Below are positions 22,186 to 33,660 of a DNA stretch of 64,000 nt, in pieces (the first letter of the stretch is position 1; each line of letters begins with the position of its first letter). A program made the translations under genes and the position numbers. The stretch spans positions 181,274,789 through 181,338,788 of the forward strand of contig CM041293.1 in NCBI GenBank assembly GCA_023052935.1, read 5' to 3'. Source of the stretch: Piezodorus guildinii (taxonomy: Eukaryota > Arthropoda > Insecta > Hemiptera > Pentatomidae). Under the pieces are notes generated by a model. The model saw only the letters and a list, made by a program, of their open reading frames with translations. It did no database searches and was not told the origin of the DNA.

Positions 22186-22602
22186 TTAATTTTTCTTTTT
22201 CGTGTTAAATATTCCAAAGACACAGACAGCTGCACACAAAATAATACCTGTACGCTTTAGATCATTGAACTGATTTATTTATTAATTAATATTACAATCT
22301 TCCCCATAAAAGACAAAGGCAAAAGTGATAAGCCTCAGACACATATATACTTATACATAGATACATATAAATAGGCGAGACAAGACTGCGCTGGAGGCCT
22401 CGAGAAGGGACTATCTCTCGAGAGCTAGAACCTGATTTATGATCCCGCCTTATCTTAATTAGAGAGTCTTCAGTATCTCAATCCCTCACTACTCTCGCAG
22501 ATTGTCTTGTCTTCATCTCGGTTTAGGAACGTCAACGTGGAACATAGGCCAAAATAAAAATGGCTTTATTCATCTAATATTCCAATCATTATCACCTTAT
22601 TT
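22186..22602. other. Stretch without recognised gene
   Basis: Contains a 3' UTR-like TAATATTACAATCTTCCCC and a GC-richer block at 22370-22540; possibly an old retroelement tail, not identified. Confidence 0.3.
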
Positions 22603-23402
22603 TTACTTTCACTTACTATATATAGTAAGGGAAAGTATTGCGATCGTAAAAATTTTCGTATTCCAGTTTTCAACGGAAATACACATTTTAGGGTCCCCTG
22701 AGTCCAAATAACCAAGTCCCGCAAAAAGGTCTGTGTGTGGGGAAAGGGGATAACACCCGGGCTGAAACTAAAAGTGCTATGAAACTGAAATTTCATTTTT
22801 ATGACAACTATACGTCCGAGATGTTACAGAATCAATGTCATCATAATCAGCTGAACCGGACCAGAAGAGACACTTTATACCACGCATTTTGCATCTTTTT
22901 TCGTTTTTCTCGAAAATGGTTGGGACGATTTTGATTAAACTCGCAAATATCGATGTAAAATTTAATAGGCTTTAACGTCATATAGATTTCATTCTGATTA
23001 AAATAGTCTGGCAGGGCTTAAATGCCGATATTTTAAGATTTTTTCTTCTAAACTACCTTTAATTTTGTTGATTCAATAAAAATCACCATATTAACTTGTT
23101 ACCACCGATGAAAAACATGTAAATATATAAATTAAATGAATGCGATACCCAACTAAAGGAGAAAAAAGAAAAATTATTTTTTAATGTAATTTTTCGTTTT
23201 TGAACATAAGAACAGAAATATACATGTATGATATACCGTTGGAAATCTAAACGTTTTAGAAAAAATATTATCTTATACACAAGCTTTTAAAAGTTAATAG
23301 ATAGTGATGAAAAGCCGATAAAACTAACTGATTATTTTAGATAATAATGTAATCGATTTTTAAAACAGAGGTAAGTGAAAGTCGTGTGTTGCCCGCACCA
23401 GA
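22603..23402 (-). mobile_element. HEL repeat, nearly full length
   Basis: Minus-strand copy from TCTGGTGCGGGC (complement ending 23402) to the palindromic 3' end at 22603-22630. The CA/TG site is reduced to GTGTGTGG. An internal segment near the 5' end is shortened. Confidence 0.75.
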
Positions 23403-23416
23403 TTTTTTTTCTGTTT

Positions 23417-24345
23417 TTAGATAGATAGATAGATAAATGTTTTTTATTTCTTTAAGCATACAACAACAAAACAAATATTATAAATATAAAAAACATTTGT
23501 AGAACTACGGTCTTTTAGACCGTCAGTCCGGAGCCCATCTGTAAAGTTTTACAAATTATATAATATTCAAAAAAAGGTCACTCACTGATTCTATTCAACT
23601 TCTAACTGTATTAACTTATAAATAAAACAACAGTAAAAAAAAATAACAATAATCAATTAATATCCCATATTCTAAAGTTTTTTTTTTTTAAATTATAATT
23701 AAATTCTTTAATAAGCCTATATCTATAAGGCCATGCTATTTTACAAAAATCGTTTACAGACAACCAGTTATCACCATTGAGACATTTTATTACATCATCA
23801 AATTTTAGAGAATTCTTTCCAAAACAATTTTTTCTAATTTCAGAAAGAATCGGACATGCAGCTAGGAAATGAAATGTATTTTTTGTTTCTTTTTTATTGC
23901 ACAAGGAGCACATCACACTACTTTTTGAATAAAATCCGTTATAGTTGAGATAAAGAAGTTCACATCTAACTTTGAATATCCATTTAACCCCATTAAAGTT
24001 TATTTTATTATCAACAAGGTAATGTGTTCCATAATTCTAATTTAAGTTTTGCAGATACATTTTTTCCGAAACTAAAGCCTTTTGTACATATTTTAATTTG
24101 TAAATTTCTGTTCACGATTCTCTAAATTCCTTTGGGATTAAGTCCCATTTATTTTTATTGTCGAGTTTAATGTCTATGTCAATATCATGTTTTTCAGCTA
24201 TTTCTCTAAAATCCCTTATCCAGTATACCTTTTGTTTAACAACTTCATTATTTAATAAATATGGTAGCCTATTTTTTGTCAGGATTTTAACTTTTATAAC
24301 ATAATTATGTTGTATTTTCAAGGTTTCTATAAACATTGGTACTAT
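23417..24345 (-). mobile_element. Non-LTR retrotransposon C-terminal fragment with zinc knuckle and TATC tail
   Basis: Minus-strand frames 24336-24112 and 23916-23653 are parts of one protein: RFLPYLLNN-type region, CELLYLNYNGFYSK, then CSLCNKKETKNTFHFLAACP, a C-x2-C-x9-H-x4-C zinc-binding motif typical of the C-terminus of several non-LTR clades. The 3' end has a (TATC)n tail at 23417-23432. Different from the Jockey and family A copies. 5'-truncated and frameshifted; clade unresolved. Confidence 0.7.
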
Positions 24346-24451
24346 TTTGTTTTCTCAATGTATTAAGTAGGAAGGGGTGGCTTGCGGCAAGCTAAATAAT
24401 TACAGAAGTTTCTATTTTTACCATATATACTATATTCTTATCAATAGTCTT

Positions 24452-24890
24452 TTTACTTTCATTTACCATATATATGAAATGCATAGTAAAGAAAAGTAAT
24501 GTGGTTGTGAAAAAATTATAATTTAAGTAAATTTAAATTTAACAGAAAGGTACGTTTTAGAGTCAAAATGAGCATGTCCTCAAAGAGGTCTGTGTGTGTG
24601 TGTGTGTGTGTGTAGCTATTACTTAGTACAAATAACGTATATGTATGGTAAGTCTAGTACGAAAACAGAAAATCCTACAAGACTAAAATTTCATATTAAG
24701 ACCACTATACGCCAGAGAGCTTACAGAATCTTTTTACTAAAACCAGCTGACCGAGAGATCTGCTTTATACAATGCATTTTGCACTTTTTTACGAATTCCT
24801 TAAAATTCGTGTACGAATTTCTGTGTGTGTAACTAGTTTGAATACAAAGAGTCGTACAACGTACCACTTATAATTAGGCATAAACCTATA
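24452..24890 (-). mobile_element. Diverged HEL repeat, first half of a tandem duplication
   Basis: TTTACTTTCATTTACCATAT at the outer end, then AAAGGTACGTTTTAGAGTC, a TG run at 24590-24612 and AAATTTCATATTAAGACCAC. The same block recurs at 25820-26195 with similar variants, and a mariner sits between the two. Confidence 0.6.
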
Positions 24891-24897
24891 ACCTATA

Positions 24898-25818
24898 TTG
24901 AGTTGTGTCACCTGAAATGTCAGTTTTCAAGGTGAAGGATTTTTATTTAAAATACGGTATGAAAACAAGATAATTTTATTCAAAGTATTTACCTTCTTTT
25001 TCTACACATTTTTCCCAACGTGACACCAACTTTTTTATCCCCGAGCTGAACACTAAGCTTTGAAGTGAAACAAAATCTGAAAACGCACTTTTCACTTGAT
25101 AATCATTTTCAAAAAGTTTTCCTTTAAGGAAGTTGTCTGAATTCCTGGACAGGTGGTAATCTGTTGGAGACACAAGTCGGGAGAATATGGTGGGTGCGGA
25201 AGAACTTCGACGCCCAGTTCTTTCGATTTTTGCACGGTAAGTTTTGAAACATGGGTCTTGCTGCCGCTCAGTGAGATCATGAGGTAACCATGTATCGAGC
25301 TTTTTTACTTACCCAATACACTATAAATATCTGGAAACGGTAGATGCACTTGCATTTAGTTGTGCTGAGAGTCCTTTAACTGTTTGGTAGGGGTTTACTT
25401 CTACAGTATGTTTGAGGACATCGTTGTCTACTACGGACGGAGGTCTTCCTCGGATCAAGTTTTCCAAGTCGGTATCCCTAGCTGAAAACTTAGCAAACCA
25501 ACGGCGAATGGTCCGTCTATTATCACTCCCTTCCCCAAACGCCTCGCAAATATTTCTAGCGGCCTAAAATGCTGAATGGCCGAGTTTAAACTCACGCAAA
25601 AATATTACTCGAAAATCGCGTGTTTCCATGTTCATATGTGGAGGTATACAAAAGAGTGGTAATTGATTGGGAAGCTAATGTTTATAATACAAAGGTAGAG
25701 GATTAGTAACTGATTACTTTAAATATGTAAAAATTCGAAAGAAAACAACAGAGACCTGTAATATCCTTTATGTATTTCAGAAACTATAAAAACGGACATT
25801 TCATGTGAAACAAACAGA
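24898..25818 (-). mobile_element. Mariner deletion derivative, copy 2
   Basis: Left end TTGAGTTGTGTCACCTGAAA with TA at 24896-24897; right end decayed (GAAACAAACAGA) before TA 25819-25820. The minus strand carries the N-terminal HTH remnant near 25640-25480, PRG-PPS, KKLDTWLPHDLTE near 25270, then HVSKLTVQKSKELG and LPHPPYSPDL, SRWEKCVEKEGKYFE at 24976. The same central catalytic block is missing as in the other copies. Frameshifts and stops throughout. Confidence 0.8.
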
Positions 25819-25819
25819 T

Positions 25820-26195
25820 AGTAAAGAAAGTAATGCGATCGTGAAAAATTTATAATTTCAGTTTTAACAGAAAGGTACGTTTTAGAGTCCTAATGAACAT
25901 CCTCAAAGAGGTCGTGTGTGTGTGTAGCAATTACTTAGTTTAAATAACGTATATGTATGGTTATTCTAGTACGAAAATATGAAAAAGTCCTACGAGACTG
26001 AAATTTCATATTTAAGACCACTATACGCCAGAGAGTTTACAGAATCTTTTTACTAAAACCAGCTGACCGAGATATCTTTGCACTTTTTTACGAATTCCTT
26101 CAAATTCTTTTACGAATTTCTGTATGTGTGTGTGTGTGACTAGTTTGAATAAAAAGAGTCGTACAAGGTATCACTTATAATTAGGCATAAACCTA
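25820..26195 (-). mobile_element. Diverged HEL repeat, second half of a tandem duplication
   Basis: Parallels 24480-24890 almost base for base, including AAAGGTACGTTTTAGAGTC, TTACTTAGTTTAAATAACG, ACGCCAGAGAG and TTATAATTAGGCATAAACCT at the right end. Confidence 0.6.
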
Positions 26196-26284
26196 AGTGA
26201 TTGTATTGTATAATACTTTGTATTGTTATATTATTAAATCTAAAAAACAAAGTTTCAATCTAAACAAACTATTACTTGTTTTAT

Positions 26285-26420
26285 ATGAGAGAAGTTGGTC
26301 CAGGGTGCAGTCAATTTAACACACAATTAAGCGTAAACTTAATTTATTGGTGCCGACGTTTCAGCCTAAATTATAAGCCTTCTTCAGGGCTACAGGAAAA
26401 ACAAAGATAACAACCAGCAG
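26285..26420 (-). mobile_element. Penelope-like element end with decayed hammerhead motif
   Basis: The minus strand reads CCCTGAAGAAGGC, TTATAATTTA, GGCTGAAACGTCGGCACC. That is the hammerhead-like layout (box CTGATGA with T to A, stem II GGC/GCT, GAAAC, GTC). GTGCAGTCAATTTAACAC on the left matches 11325 and resembles other element ends. Confidence 0.5.
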
Positions 26421-26934
26421 TGGAATACAATATATAAAGATGATATGAAAAATAAATTATACTGAAGATTACAAACAAAGTGAAATAGTAGTAATGAAAA
26501 TTGATAAATGTAAAAATTTCTAAAAACAAAAGGGAGAAAGAAATTTTAATAAAAGGTGTGTTATTTTTTACAGTTATTAATTAATTAATTACTTTTAATT
26601 AATTAATTTTAGTCAACTTTTTAAAGTATGAAAAAAAATATAGTGATTAAATAGTTATAATAGTGAGACGTTATAAAGTTAAAAAAAAGTGATAAAACTA
26701 AAAAAAAAATAGCGATGAAATAGTTATACTAGTGAGACATTATAAAGTTAAAAAATTAAAAAAATACTTTTAACAGTAAGAGAAAAAGAGTTATAAATCT
26801 ATGACGTACAAAATGCCCATTCTTTCATTAAGTGTGAAAAATTAAAATATAAAAATATAGTGAATACGTGTATATACATATCTCTCTGTGAAATACTTAG
26901 TAGTATATATAAGTATAAAAAAAAAAATATAAAA

Positions 26935-26978
<44 letters not shown>

Positions 26979-27170
26979 ATTTATTTTTTCTAAGTAATTT
27001 TTGTAGAGAACTAAAAGTTGGAAAGGTAGAGATTTTAAAAGTGGATGGGTAAAGAGGTGAGAGACATTTAAATTAATTGTTTTAATTTAATATTTTAGAA
27101 AAATTATATTTATTGATATTTTTACACTGATTATTTGGTCCTTCTAAACTAGACATTTTCAATTCATCGA
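26421..27170. repeat. AT-rich stretch with an imperfect duplicated unit and (TA)n
   Basis: The segment ATAGTTATAATAGTGAGACG, TTATAAAGTTAAAAAA recurs about 71 bp later (26650-26690 and 26720-26760). A (TA)n tract lies at 26938-26974. No gene seen. Confidence 0.55.
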
Positions 27171-27305
27171 GGGAAATGATAAATGAACATATCCGTTCTT
27201 TTTTAATGACGTCCTCAATGATGTAGGATACTTATCGTCACTGTTAGGACTTGCTAACAGCAGCTATTTGAAAACATTTCCTTCGACCTCAACGGTAGTA
27301 TCAAC

Positions 27306-27389
27306 ATGAGGATTTGGTATGGAGCATCGTTCTCAGTATTTTTCATCATTATAAATAATGGGATGTCACAGTTTAATAAAAACGTTGCT
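27306..27389 (+). CDS. Gene 1 exon 1 (signal peptide)
   Basis: ATG at 27306; 28 codons starting MRIWYGASF; ends at GCT before donor GTAAGT. Initiation codon preceded by ATCAAC. A 5' UTR exon upstream cannot be excluded. Confidence 0.7.
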
Positions 27390-30300
27390 GTAAGTAATTT
27401 ATTTTTATTGGTTTGGAAGTGAAAACCTACTTTTTACTTTCACTTACTATATATAGTTATATATACTATATATGCTTACTATTTTGTCGATTCTATAAAA
27501 ATAACTATATTATCTGGTTTCCACTGATGAAAAACAGATAAATATATAAATTGAATGAATTTGATACCCAACTAAAGGAGAAAAAAGAAAAAATATTTTC
27601 TTAATGCAATTTTTTATTTTTAAACATAAGAGCAGTAATATACACGTATGATATACCGTTGGAAAGCTAACGATTTTAGAAAAAATATTATATAATACTC
27701 AAGCTTTTAAAAGTTAATAGAGAGTGATGAAAAGAATACAAAACTAACTGATCATTTTAGATAATAATATAATAGATTTTTTTTAAAACACATGTTTCTA
27801 TATAAATTCAATTTTTAGGTTCCTTAGTCCAAATAACCACGTCGCGCAAAAAGGTACGCATTTTGGACATTTTTAAGATTTTTCTCAAAACGGCTCTAAT
27901 GATTTTGAATGATCTCGATAAATTTGATGAAATAGTGATGAAAACCGGGTAAAACTAACTGTTGTAGCGGACAAAAATTTTATATTGTTTTATTATTTAA
28001 TCTAAAACATGGGTTTACAACGAAACTAAATTTTTAAACAAAAAAAAAAATTATGAGTTCTTAAATTAATTATAACAACCGAGATTAGTGAAAGTCGTGT
28101 GTTGTCCGCACCATATTTTTAACTAATTCATACATACGAACGTTTATCAATCTAAATATTTTCTATAAAGGATATGGTTATATTTATTCCAGGGACCTTT
28201 CGAATTGGTTCTGAAGCACGTGGAGACTTGCGATGACATCGGCTCCGGAGACTTACTGGTGTCCATGAAGGTCAGGAAAACTTCAAGAACCTCAACAGTT
28301 CTAGACGGCTCCCTAGTATCCAAAATACCAATGGATGATAATATTTCAGTATGTAGTTTTTGGCTATATATTATATACCTATAATCACTTATAATTTACG
28401 TTTAAAAAAATCTGGTGTGGGCATTACACGACTTTCACTTACCTCCTAGTAAGAGAAACATTAGTGAAACTATTACAGAACTAATTAAATTGAATCTCTA
28501 TAGGAACATGTGTTTTATTAAATATTCTATTATGTTATTTTCTAAAATCATCAGTTAGTTTTATCAGATTTTCATCACTATTTATTACAAGCTCATGTAT
28601 AAGATAATATTTTTTTTAATAATCGTTAGCTTTCCAACGGTATATAATACATGTATATTACTACTCTTATGTACAAAAACGAAAAATTGCGTTAAAAAAT
28701 ATATTTACAGTTTTCACCTTTAGTTGGTTATTGAATTCATTCAACTTATATATTTACCTATTTTATATCGTTGATAACACGATTATGTTGTTGTTTTTGT
28801 TTGGTATCTGCAAAATTAAAAGGACTTAAAAGAAGAAAATTAAAATATTGACATTTAAGCCCTGTCAGACTATCTTAATTAGAATGAAACCTACATGATA
28901 TTAAAGTCTATTAAATTTTACATCGATATAGCGAGTTTAATTAAAATTAAAAGCCGTTTTCGAGAAAATCACAAAAAGGTGCAATATGCATGGTATGAAG
29001 TGGATCTTCTGCTTAGACGATTTTGATGAAAACGTTTTTGTCACATCTCGGGCGTATAGTCGTCTTAAATGTGAAATTTTAGTTTTTTAGGACTTTTCGT
29101 TTCACAAACAGACTTGGTTATTTTGACTCAGAAGATCCTAAAACGTGTATTTCTTTTGAAAAATGGGATTCGAAAATTTTCACGATCGCAATATTTTCCC
29201 TTACTACATATAGTAAGTAAAAGTAAACATTTTTTTTTCTCTTTATATTAAAATTAACGTAGAAATTAATAATATAATCGCTGCAAATAATTACACAATC
29301 GTTTATTGTTTCCAAATAACTATATTAGTGTATAACTATTTATAGGCAATTAACACGTTATTAATTAAAAAGATAAAAAAAAAACGTGAAACTATTAAAG
29401 AATTAATTAAATTGAATTTATTTAGAAAAATGTGTTTTATTAAAAAAAACTATTATGTTATCATCTAAAATAATCAGTTTATGTACAAGCTTGTGTATTA
29501 GATAATATTTTTTTCTAAAATCTTTAGCTTTTCAACGGTGTATCATACATGTATATTACTGCTCTTATGTTCAAAAACGAAAAATTGTATTAATTTTTTT
29601 TTTTCTGTTTTCTCCTTTAGTTGGGTATCGAATTCATTAAATTTATATATTTACCTGTTTTTCATCTGTAGTAACAAGATAATATAGTTATTTTTATAGA
29701 ATCAACAAAATTAAATGTAATTTATGTAACAAAATTAAAATATCGGCATTTAAGCCCTGTCAGACCATTTTAATCCAAATGAAACCTAAATGACATTAAA
29801 GTTCATTAAATTTTACATCGATATAGCGAGTTTAAACAAAATCGTCGTAACCGTTTTCGAGAAAATCGCAAAAAATTGCAAAATGCACGGTATAAAGTTG
29901 CTCTTCTGGTAAGCCTATTTTGATGAAAAAGGTTTTGTAACGTCTCGGGCGTATAGTTGTCTTAAATATGAAGTTTCAGTTTCATAGGACTTTTCGTTAC
30001 GGCCCGGGAGTTACCACACACATACACACAGACCTTTTTGCGGGACTTAGTTATTTGGACTCAGGGGACCCTAAAACGTGTATTTTCGTTGAAAACTGGT
30101 ACTCGAAAATTTTCACGATCGCAATACTTTACCTTACTATATTTAGTAAGTGAAATTAAAAATACACCCCTCCCCCTAAAAATTTGAGTGCTTTCGTTTT
30201 AAGATATGTAAAACGAAAATAACAAATCAAAAAAATATTTTTATGAGAAAATAAATACAATTTTCCACAAAATGAATAAAGGGTCATTGAATTTAGCTCA

Positions 30301-31127
30301 GAAATATTTTATAAGATACAGCGTTTTGAAATCGGCAGTGGTAATATGCCGTTTTCCTTTGAATTATTTATTACCTTTAATATTAGTTAATTGCCTATAA
30401 ATAGTTATACACTAACTATAAATTCAATTTAATTAATTCTTTAATAGTTTCACGTGTTTTTTTATCTTTAAGTGTATTTGAAAATTCTTTTATTGATTTT
30501 AAAAATGGAGGTAAGTGAAACTCGTGAGTTGCCCGCACCAGATTTTTTATAATATATAAAAACATTCTTGAAGAACTAAATATGATTTCATAAACACAGA
30601 GAGGATTAAATTAAAATATTTAAAAACGCAACTAACTTATTTTACAACCCAATATGTCTGTAGTTTTCTACTTCAGGTTGTTCAAATTAATTTTCCTTTA
30701 CCACATCAACAACAAAAAATAGTTAATAATTACGAATCAATAAACTATAAAATAATTTAGAGGAAGAAATCTCAAAAATGTTTTATAAGAATAACATCTA
30801 CATGAAATCAAATCGCATTTCATTTTACCTTAATATAGCGAATTTTATCGAGGTTTTTTTAGCTTAAAGTATTATTGTAGGTTAATCTTAAAATTAATAT
30901 TTTGTTTTAGATAGTGATAAATGTTGGCCAGTTCACGAATAATGGAGTAAAAAAGAATTTTTTTCAAAAAGAGTTCGGTAAATTTTGTTCTGCAATGGGT
31001 GTTTTTCTTCCGAAATTCAAAAAGCAACTTATGCAGAAGATAGGCTACAAAGACTGTCCCATTCCACCTGTAAGTAATAAATAAAATTTTAAAAAACTAT
31101 CTAACAATATATGTGTGTGTGTGTGTT

Positions 31128-31213
<86 letters not shown>

Positions 31214-31847
31214 TTAATTTATTAATATGAGATCACATTCATACAATATTTAGTGAATAAAAATGTAAAGTCGAATCACATAAAAATAAATAAAAGTATA
31301 TAATAAAAAAATATGTAAATTAAATAAATAAGAAGTTTACTAACAAATAAATAGACTCTATTTGTTTTAAAAAATATTTTTGTTTTGAAGATTCTTTCTA
31401 AGAGATAAATCACTTACATATTTGGTGACAAAAAAAACTTAATAGCTGAAACTACTAATTATATTCAAAAATAATAAAAATATGATTTAAAAAAGTTATA
31501 ATTAATGTTTGTATTTTTTTCTGGAAATATACATCTTAAGTTTGTTTTTTTTAATTAAAATTACATGCCTATATCATTTTTCACATTTGTCTTTTTTTTT
31601 ATTCAAACAAATAATTGTTCATAAATAAAATAAATTTTTGAGAGTAAAGGAAAGAAACATGTAACTTTAATATTTTTTAAAAATACAGATTTGCGGTTTT
31701 CTTCAACACATTATCATGTCCAAAAAAATTTATAATTTAATTTTGCTTCCTGATTACAAACGCTGCAAATTATTATACAATGGTTTATTATTTGCGAACA
31801 ATCACATTATGCTATTACAGTAAAACTAGGTGCTTTAGCAATGAACT

Positions 31848-31908
<61 letters not shown>

Positions 31909-32181
31909 TATAATGGCCAATAAGTACATTATTGAAACACATTTAAGAGTTTTATTATAATAAGTTAATATTTTAAATCCTCTAATTTAATTATATGTAT
32001 TGATTTCCAGGGAAACTATTCGGTTCATGGTCTCAATTTTCCGGAATCTCTTCAACAGATTCCTATTTTCTTCTACAACAAATACAGAACTGAAGTGCAA
32101 TACAAGAGAGAAAACAAAGTTGTCGGTTGCAACGTAATTTTCATCGACATCGTCCCTAAAAGAGCTCGCTCAAGATCATAG
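27306..32181 (+). CDS. Secreted DUF1091/ML-like protein, gene 1, complete
   Basis: Joined exons 27306-27389, 28193-28348, 30911-31069 and 32011-32181 give 189 codons plus stop, all introns phase 0 with GT-AG borders. Residues 1-22 look like a signal peptide (basic MR, hydrophobic SFSVFFIII). The mature protein has four cysteines, C41, C106, C129 and C173, enough for two disulfides. The segment around CPIPPGNYSVHGLNFP and FFYNKYRTEV matches the layout of insect DUF1091 (Pfam PF06477) proteins, relatives of the ML lipid-binding fold and Drosophila CheB proteins; the ligand is unknown. Introns are full of HEL copies. AATAAA follows the stop at 32213-32218. The assignment to DUF1091 is by motif pattern only. 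A paralogue starts at 52889. Confidence 0.8.
27433..28114 (-). mobile_element. Two incomplete HEL repeats in gene 1 intron 1
   Basis: 27433-27810 has the palindromic 3' end joined to the middle of the element through an internal deletion. 27815-28114 is a second, shortened copy ending at the 5' end (ACTTTCAC and a decayed TCTGG, reading TATGGTGCGG on the minus strand) only about 80 bp before exon 2. Confidence 0.65.
28193..28348 (+). CDS. Gene 1 exon 2
   Basis: Acceptor TTTATTCCAG, donor GTATGT. 52 codons, starting GPFELVLKHVETCDD and ending IPMDDNIS. The last 76 bases of this exon plus the first 38 bases of intron 2 recur in inverted orientation at 37720-37833. Confidence 0.8.
28411..29226 (+). 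mobile_element. HEL repeat in gene 1 intron 2
   Basis: Full arrangement from TCTGGTGTGGGC at 28411 to GTAAGTAAAAGTA at 29226, but the CA run is lost. It carries variants (GAGCTTGTAATAAATAGTGA and ACTGATGATTTTAG on the minus strand) that reappear beside the inverted exon copy at 37.6 kb. Confidence 0.75.
29331..30544. mobile_element. HEL repeats bracketed by a 29-bp inverted repeat, gene 1 intron 2
   Basis: TAGTGTATAACTATTTATAG plus GCAATTAAC at 29331-29359 is repeated in inverse at about 30386-30414. Between them lies a plus-strand HEL copy lacking its 5' end (29361-30159). To the right (30415-30544) is the 5' end of a minus-strand HEL copy with GTAAGTGAAACTCG. Confidence 0.65.
30911..31069 (+). 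CDS. Gene 1 exon 3
   Basis: Acceptor TTTGTTTTAG, donor GTAAGT. 53 codons, IVINVGQFTNNGV to KDCPIPP, with C106 and C129. Joins exon 2 in frame (DDNIS-IVINV). Confidence 0.8.
31131..31330 (-). mobile_element. (TA)n tract and Jockey-type 3' UTR fragment in intron 3
   Basis: (TA)n at 31131-31196, then a T run and AATATGAGATCACATTCATA, CAATATTTAGTGAATA, which matches the 3' UTR of the Jockey copies at 21880-21950 and 43620-43660. It is the tail of a minus-strand insertion. Confidence 0.6.
31848..31905 (+). repeat. (TA)n microsatellite in intron 3
   Basis: About 28 TA units, about 105 bp before exon 4. Confidence 0.95.
32011..32181 (+). CDS. Gene 1 exon 4 (terminal)
   Basis: Acceptor ATTGATTTCCAG. 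56 codons from GNYSVHGLNFPESL to the basic tail PKRARSRS, TAG at 32179-32181; contains C173. Poly(A) signal AATAAA at 32213-32218. Confidence 0.8.
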   Translation, partial: GNYSVHGLNFPESLQQIPIFFYNKYRTEVQYKRENKVVGCNVIFIDIVPKRARSRS

Positions 32182-32212
32182 TTCTTTCAATTATTAATTA
32201 TTTCAGATGTTA

Positions 32213-32218
32213 AATAAA
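32213..32218 (+). promoter_or_regulatory. Polyadenylation signal of gene 1
   Basis: AATAAA 32 bp after the stop codon. Confidence 0.65.
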
Positions 32219-32314
32219 CGCATTTTGATTATAATAACTATAATACTTTACTTATAATTCAATAACTTCTATGATTTTTTTTTTATGTTTATCCATGAGG
32301 AAGAAGTAGTAGAA

Positions 32315-32447
32315 AGCAATGCGATCGTGAAAATTTTCGAATTCCAGTTTTTAACGGAGATACACGTGTTAAGGACACCTGATTCCAAATAACTAAGTCA
32401 TGCTAAAAGGTCTACACTTTGCTCTTTTTTACGATTTTCGTAAAATG

Positions 32448-32485
<38 letters not shown>

Positions 32486-33384
32486 TTGTTTTATTAAGAG
32501 ATAATACAATCTGCCACCTTCTGGGGCAATGAGTATTAGAGATAGAATAAATCATTCATACCATATGTACATTGTAAATAAAATTAAAGAAAAAAAAATA
32601 ATAAAGAATAATCAAATAAAAGAAAAAAATATATATATACACAAAATTAAATAAATACTATAAAAAAAATAATAAAAAAATAAAATAAAAAATAAATAAA
32701 TAACAATCTTGTTCACATTCATACCTATTTACAATATTTACAAGCTGCCCCTGGGATCACTGGATCAAACCTCGAGATCCACTAGTGGATGTCGAGGCAC
32801 AATGCCAGAAGATCCCAGCGCCTCTCATTGAGCTGCGTCACTGGTCTTGAGAGCCAGTGGAGGCTGAGCGAGGGCGCTAGAGCCACATACACTCAGGGCA
32901 TGAGTGGAGAAGCCAGCCATTGCCAGCACTCCAATGGCATGTTTACAAGAGATCTCTGGGCCACTGCCGCTTCAATCTACGAGGAGGATTATAGGGATGT
33001 TTGGAACTGGATAGGGAGTGTGCCAAGGGATTAGGAAGGTGAGTAAGCTTCTGATGGAAGACTGAGAATTTGGATGGGATTAGATCAAGGACAAATGGGA
33101 TATTCAGGTCATGGTGTAAGGTTTTGTTGGTGACATAATATGGGGCATCGACTATTGTTCTAAGGACTACTGTAAAATGGTTCTAGTGATTTTAATCGGT
33201 GTGGCCGTTTTAAGCCCGAGATGTTTCAGACAATTTTTTATCAAAATCAGTGAAACAGAAGAGCCACCTTATACCATAGGTCTTCACCTTTTTACATTTT
33301 TTCTCAAAAACAGCTCTAACGATTTTTATTAAACTTGCTATATCGATAGTTATCGAATGAGATTTACTCCTCAATATATTATTA
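32315..33384 (-). mobile_element. HEL repeat split by a retrotransposon insertion
   Basis: AATGCGATCGTGAAAATTTT at 32318 and TTTACGATTTTCGTAAAATG before 32452 continue at 33172 with GTAAAATGGTTCTAGTGATT and then AAACTTGCTATATCGATA. The HEL sequence is continuous once the 32453-33171 insert and one copy of the duplication are removed. Confidence 0.7.
32440..33184 (-). mobile_element. Jockey-clade retrotransposon, 5'-truncated, with 13-bp target duplication
   Basis: A T run at 32451-32483 is the poly(A) tail of a minus-strand insertion. GTAAAATGGTTCT occurs at 32440-32452 and 33172-33184 as a perfect target-site duplication. The body encodes the terminal part of the Jockey protein (NAPYYVTNKTLHHDLN, then RRLKRQWPRDLL in the minus frame near 32950) and a long GC-richer 3' UTR. 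Confidence 0.85.
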
Positions 33385-33660
33385 TTTTTTAGGTTTAATA
33401 TTCATATTAGCTTCTACCTCCGAAGGGACTTTTGCCCAAGACACCTGTACCTGAACACATACCTGAACCCCTACTTGAAACAGCTTACCTACAGAAAGTA
33501 CTTGGACATTATGAGTACTAAGTGATCCATACGTCCCTTCATTTGATCTCCACTGCCTTTCCTCCATCCCCTCTACTATTCCTTCATGTATGTACCCTCC
33601 AAATCCAAGGGCCAGGGTACTCCGGTCAAGTGTTCTTAATGTAAAGTTGTAATACATTAT
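33385..33660. other. GC-richer segment of unknown origin
   Basis: Lies between HEL sequence on the left and similar AT-rich DNA on the right. Right after TTTTTTAG the plus strand reads GLIFILASTSEGTFAQDTCT, which looks like a signal peptide, then a stop. The minus strand has an open frame of 91 codons. Neither is recognised. Could be a captured host exon or unique DNA. Confidence 0.3.

Noticed and set aside
21653..22189. 178-residue plus-strand frame
   Set aside because: It runs through a (TA)n tract (alternating Tyr-Ile) and Jockey and HEL noncoding sequence.
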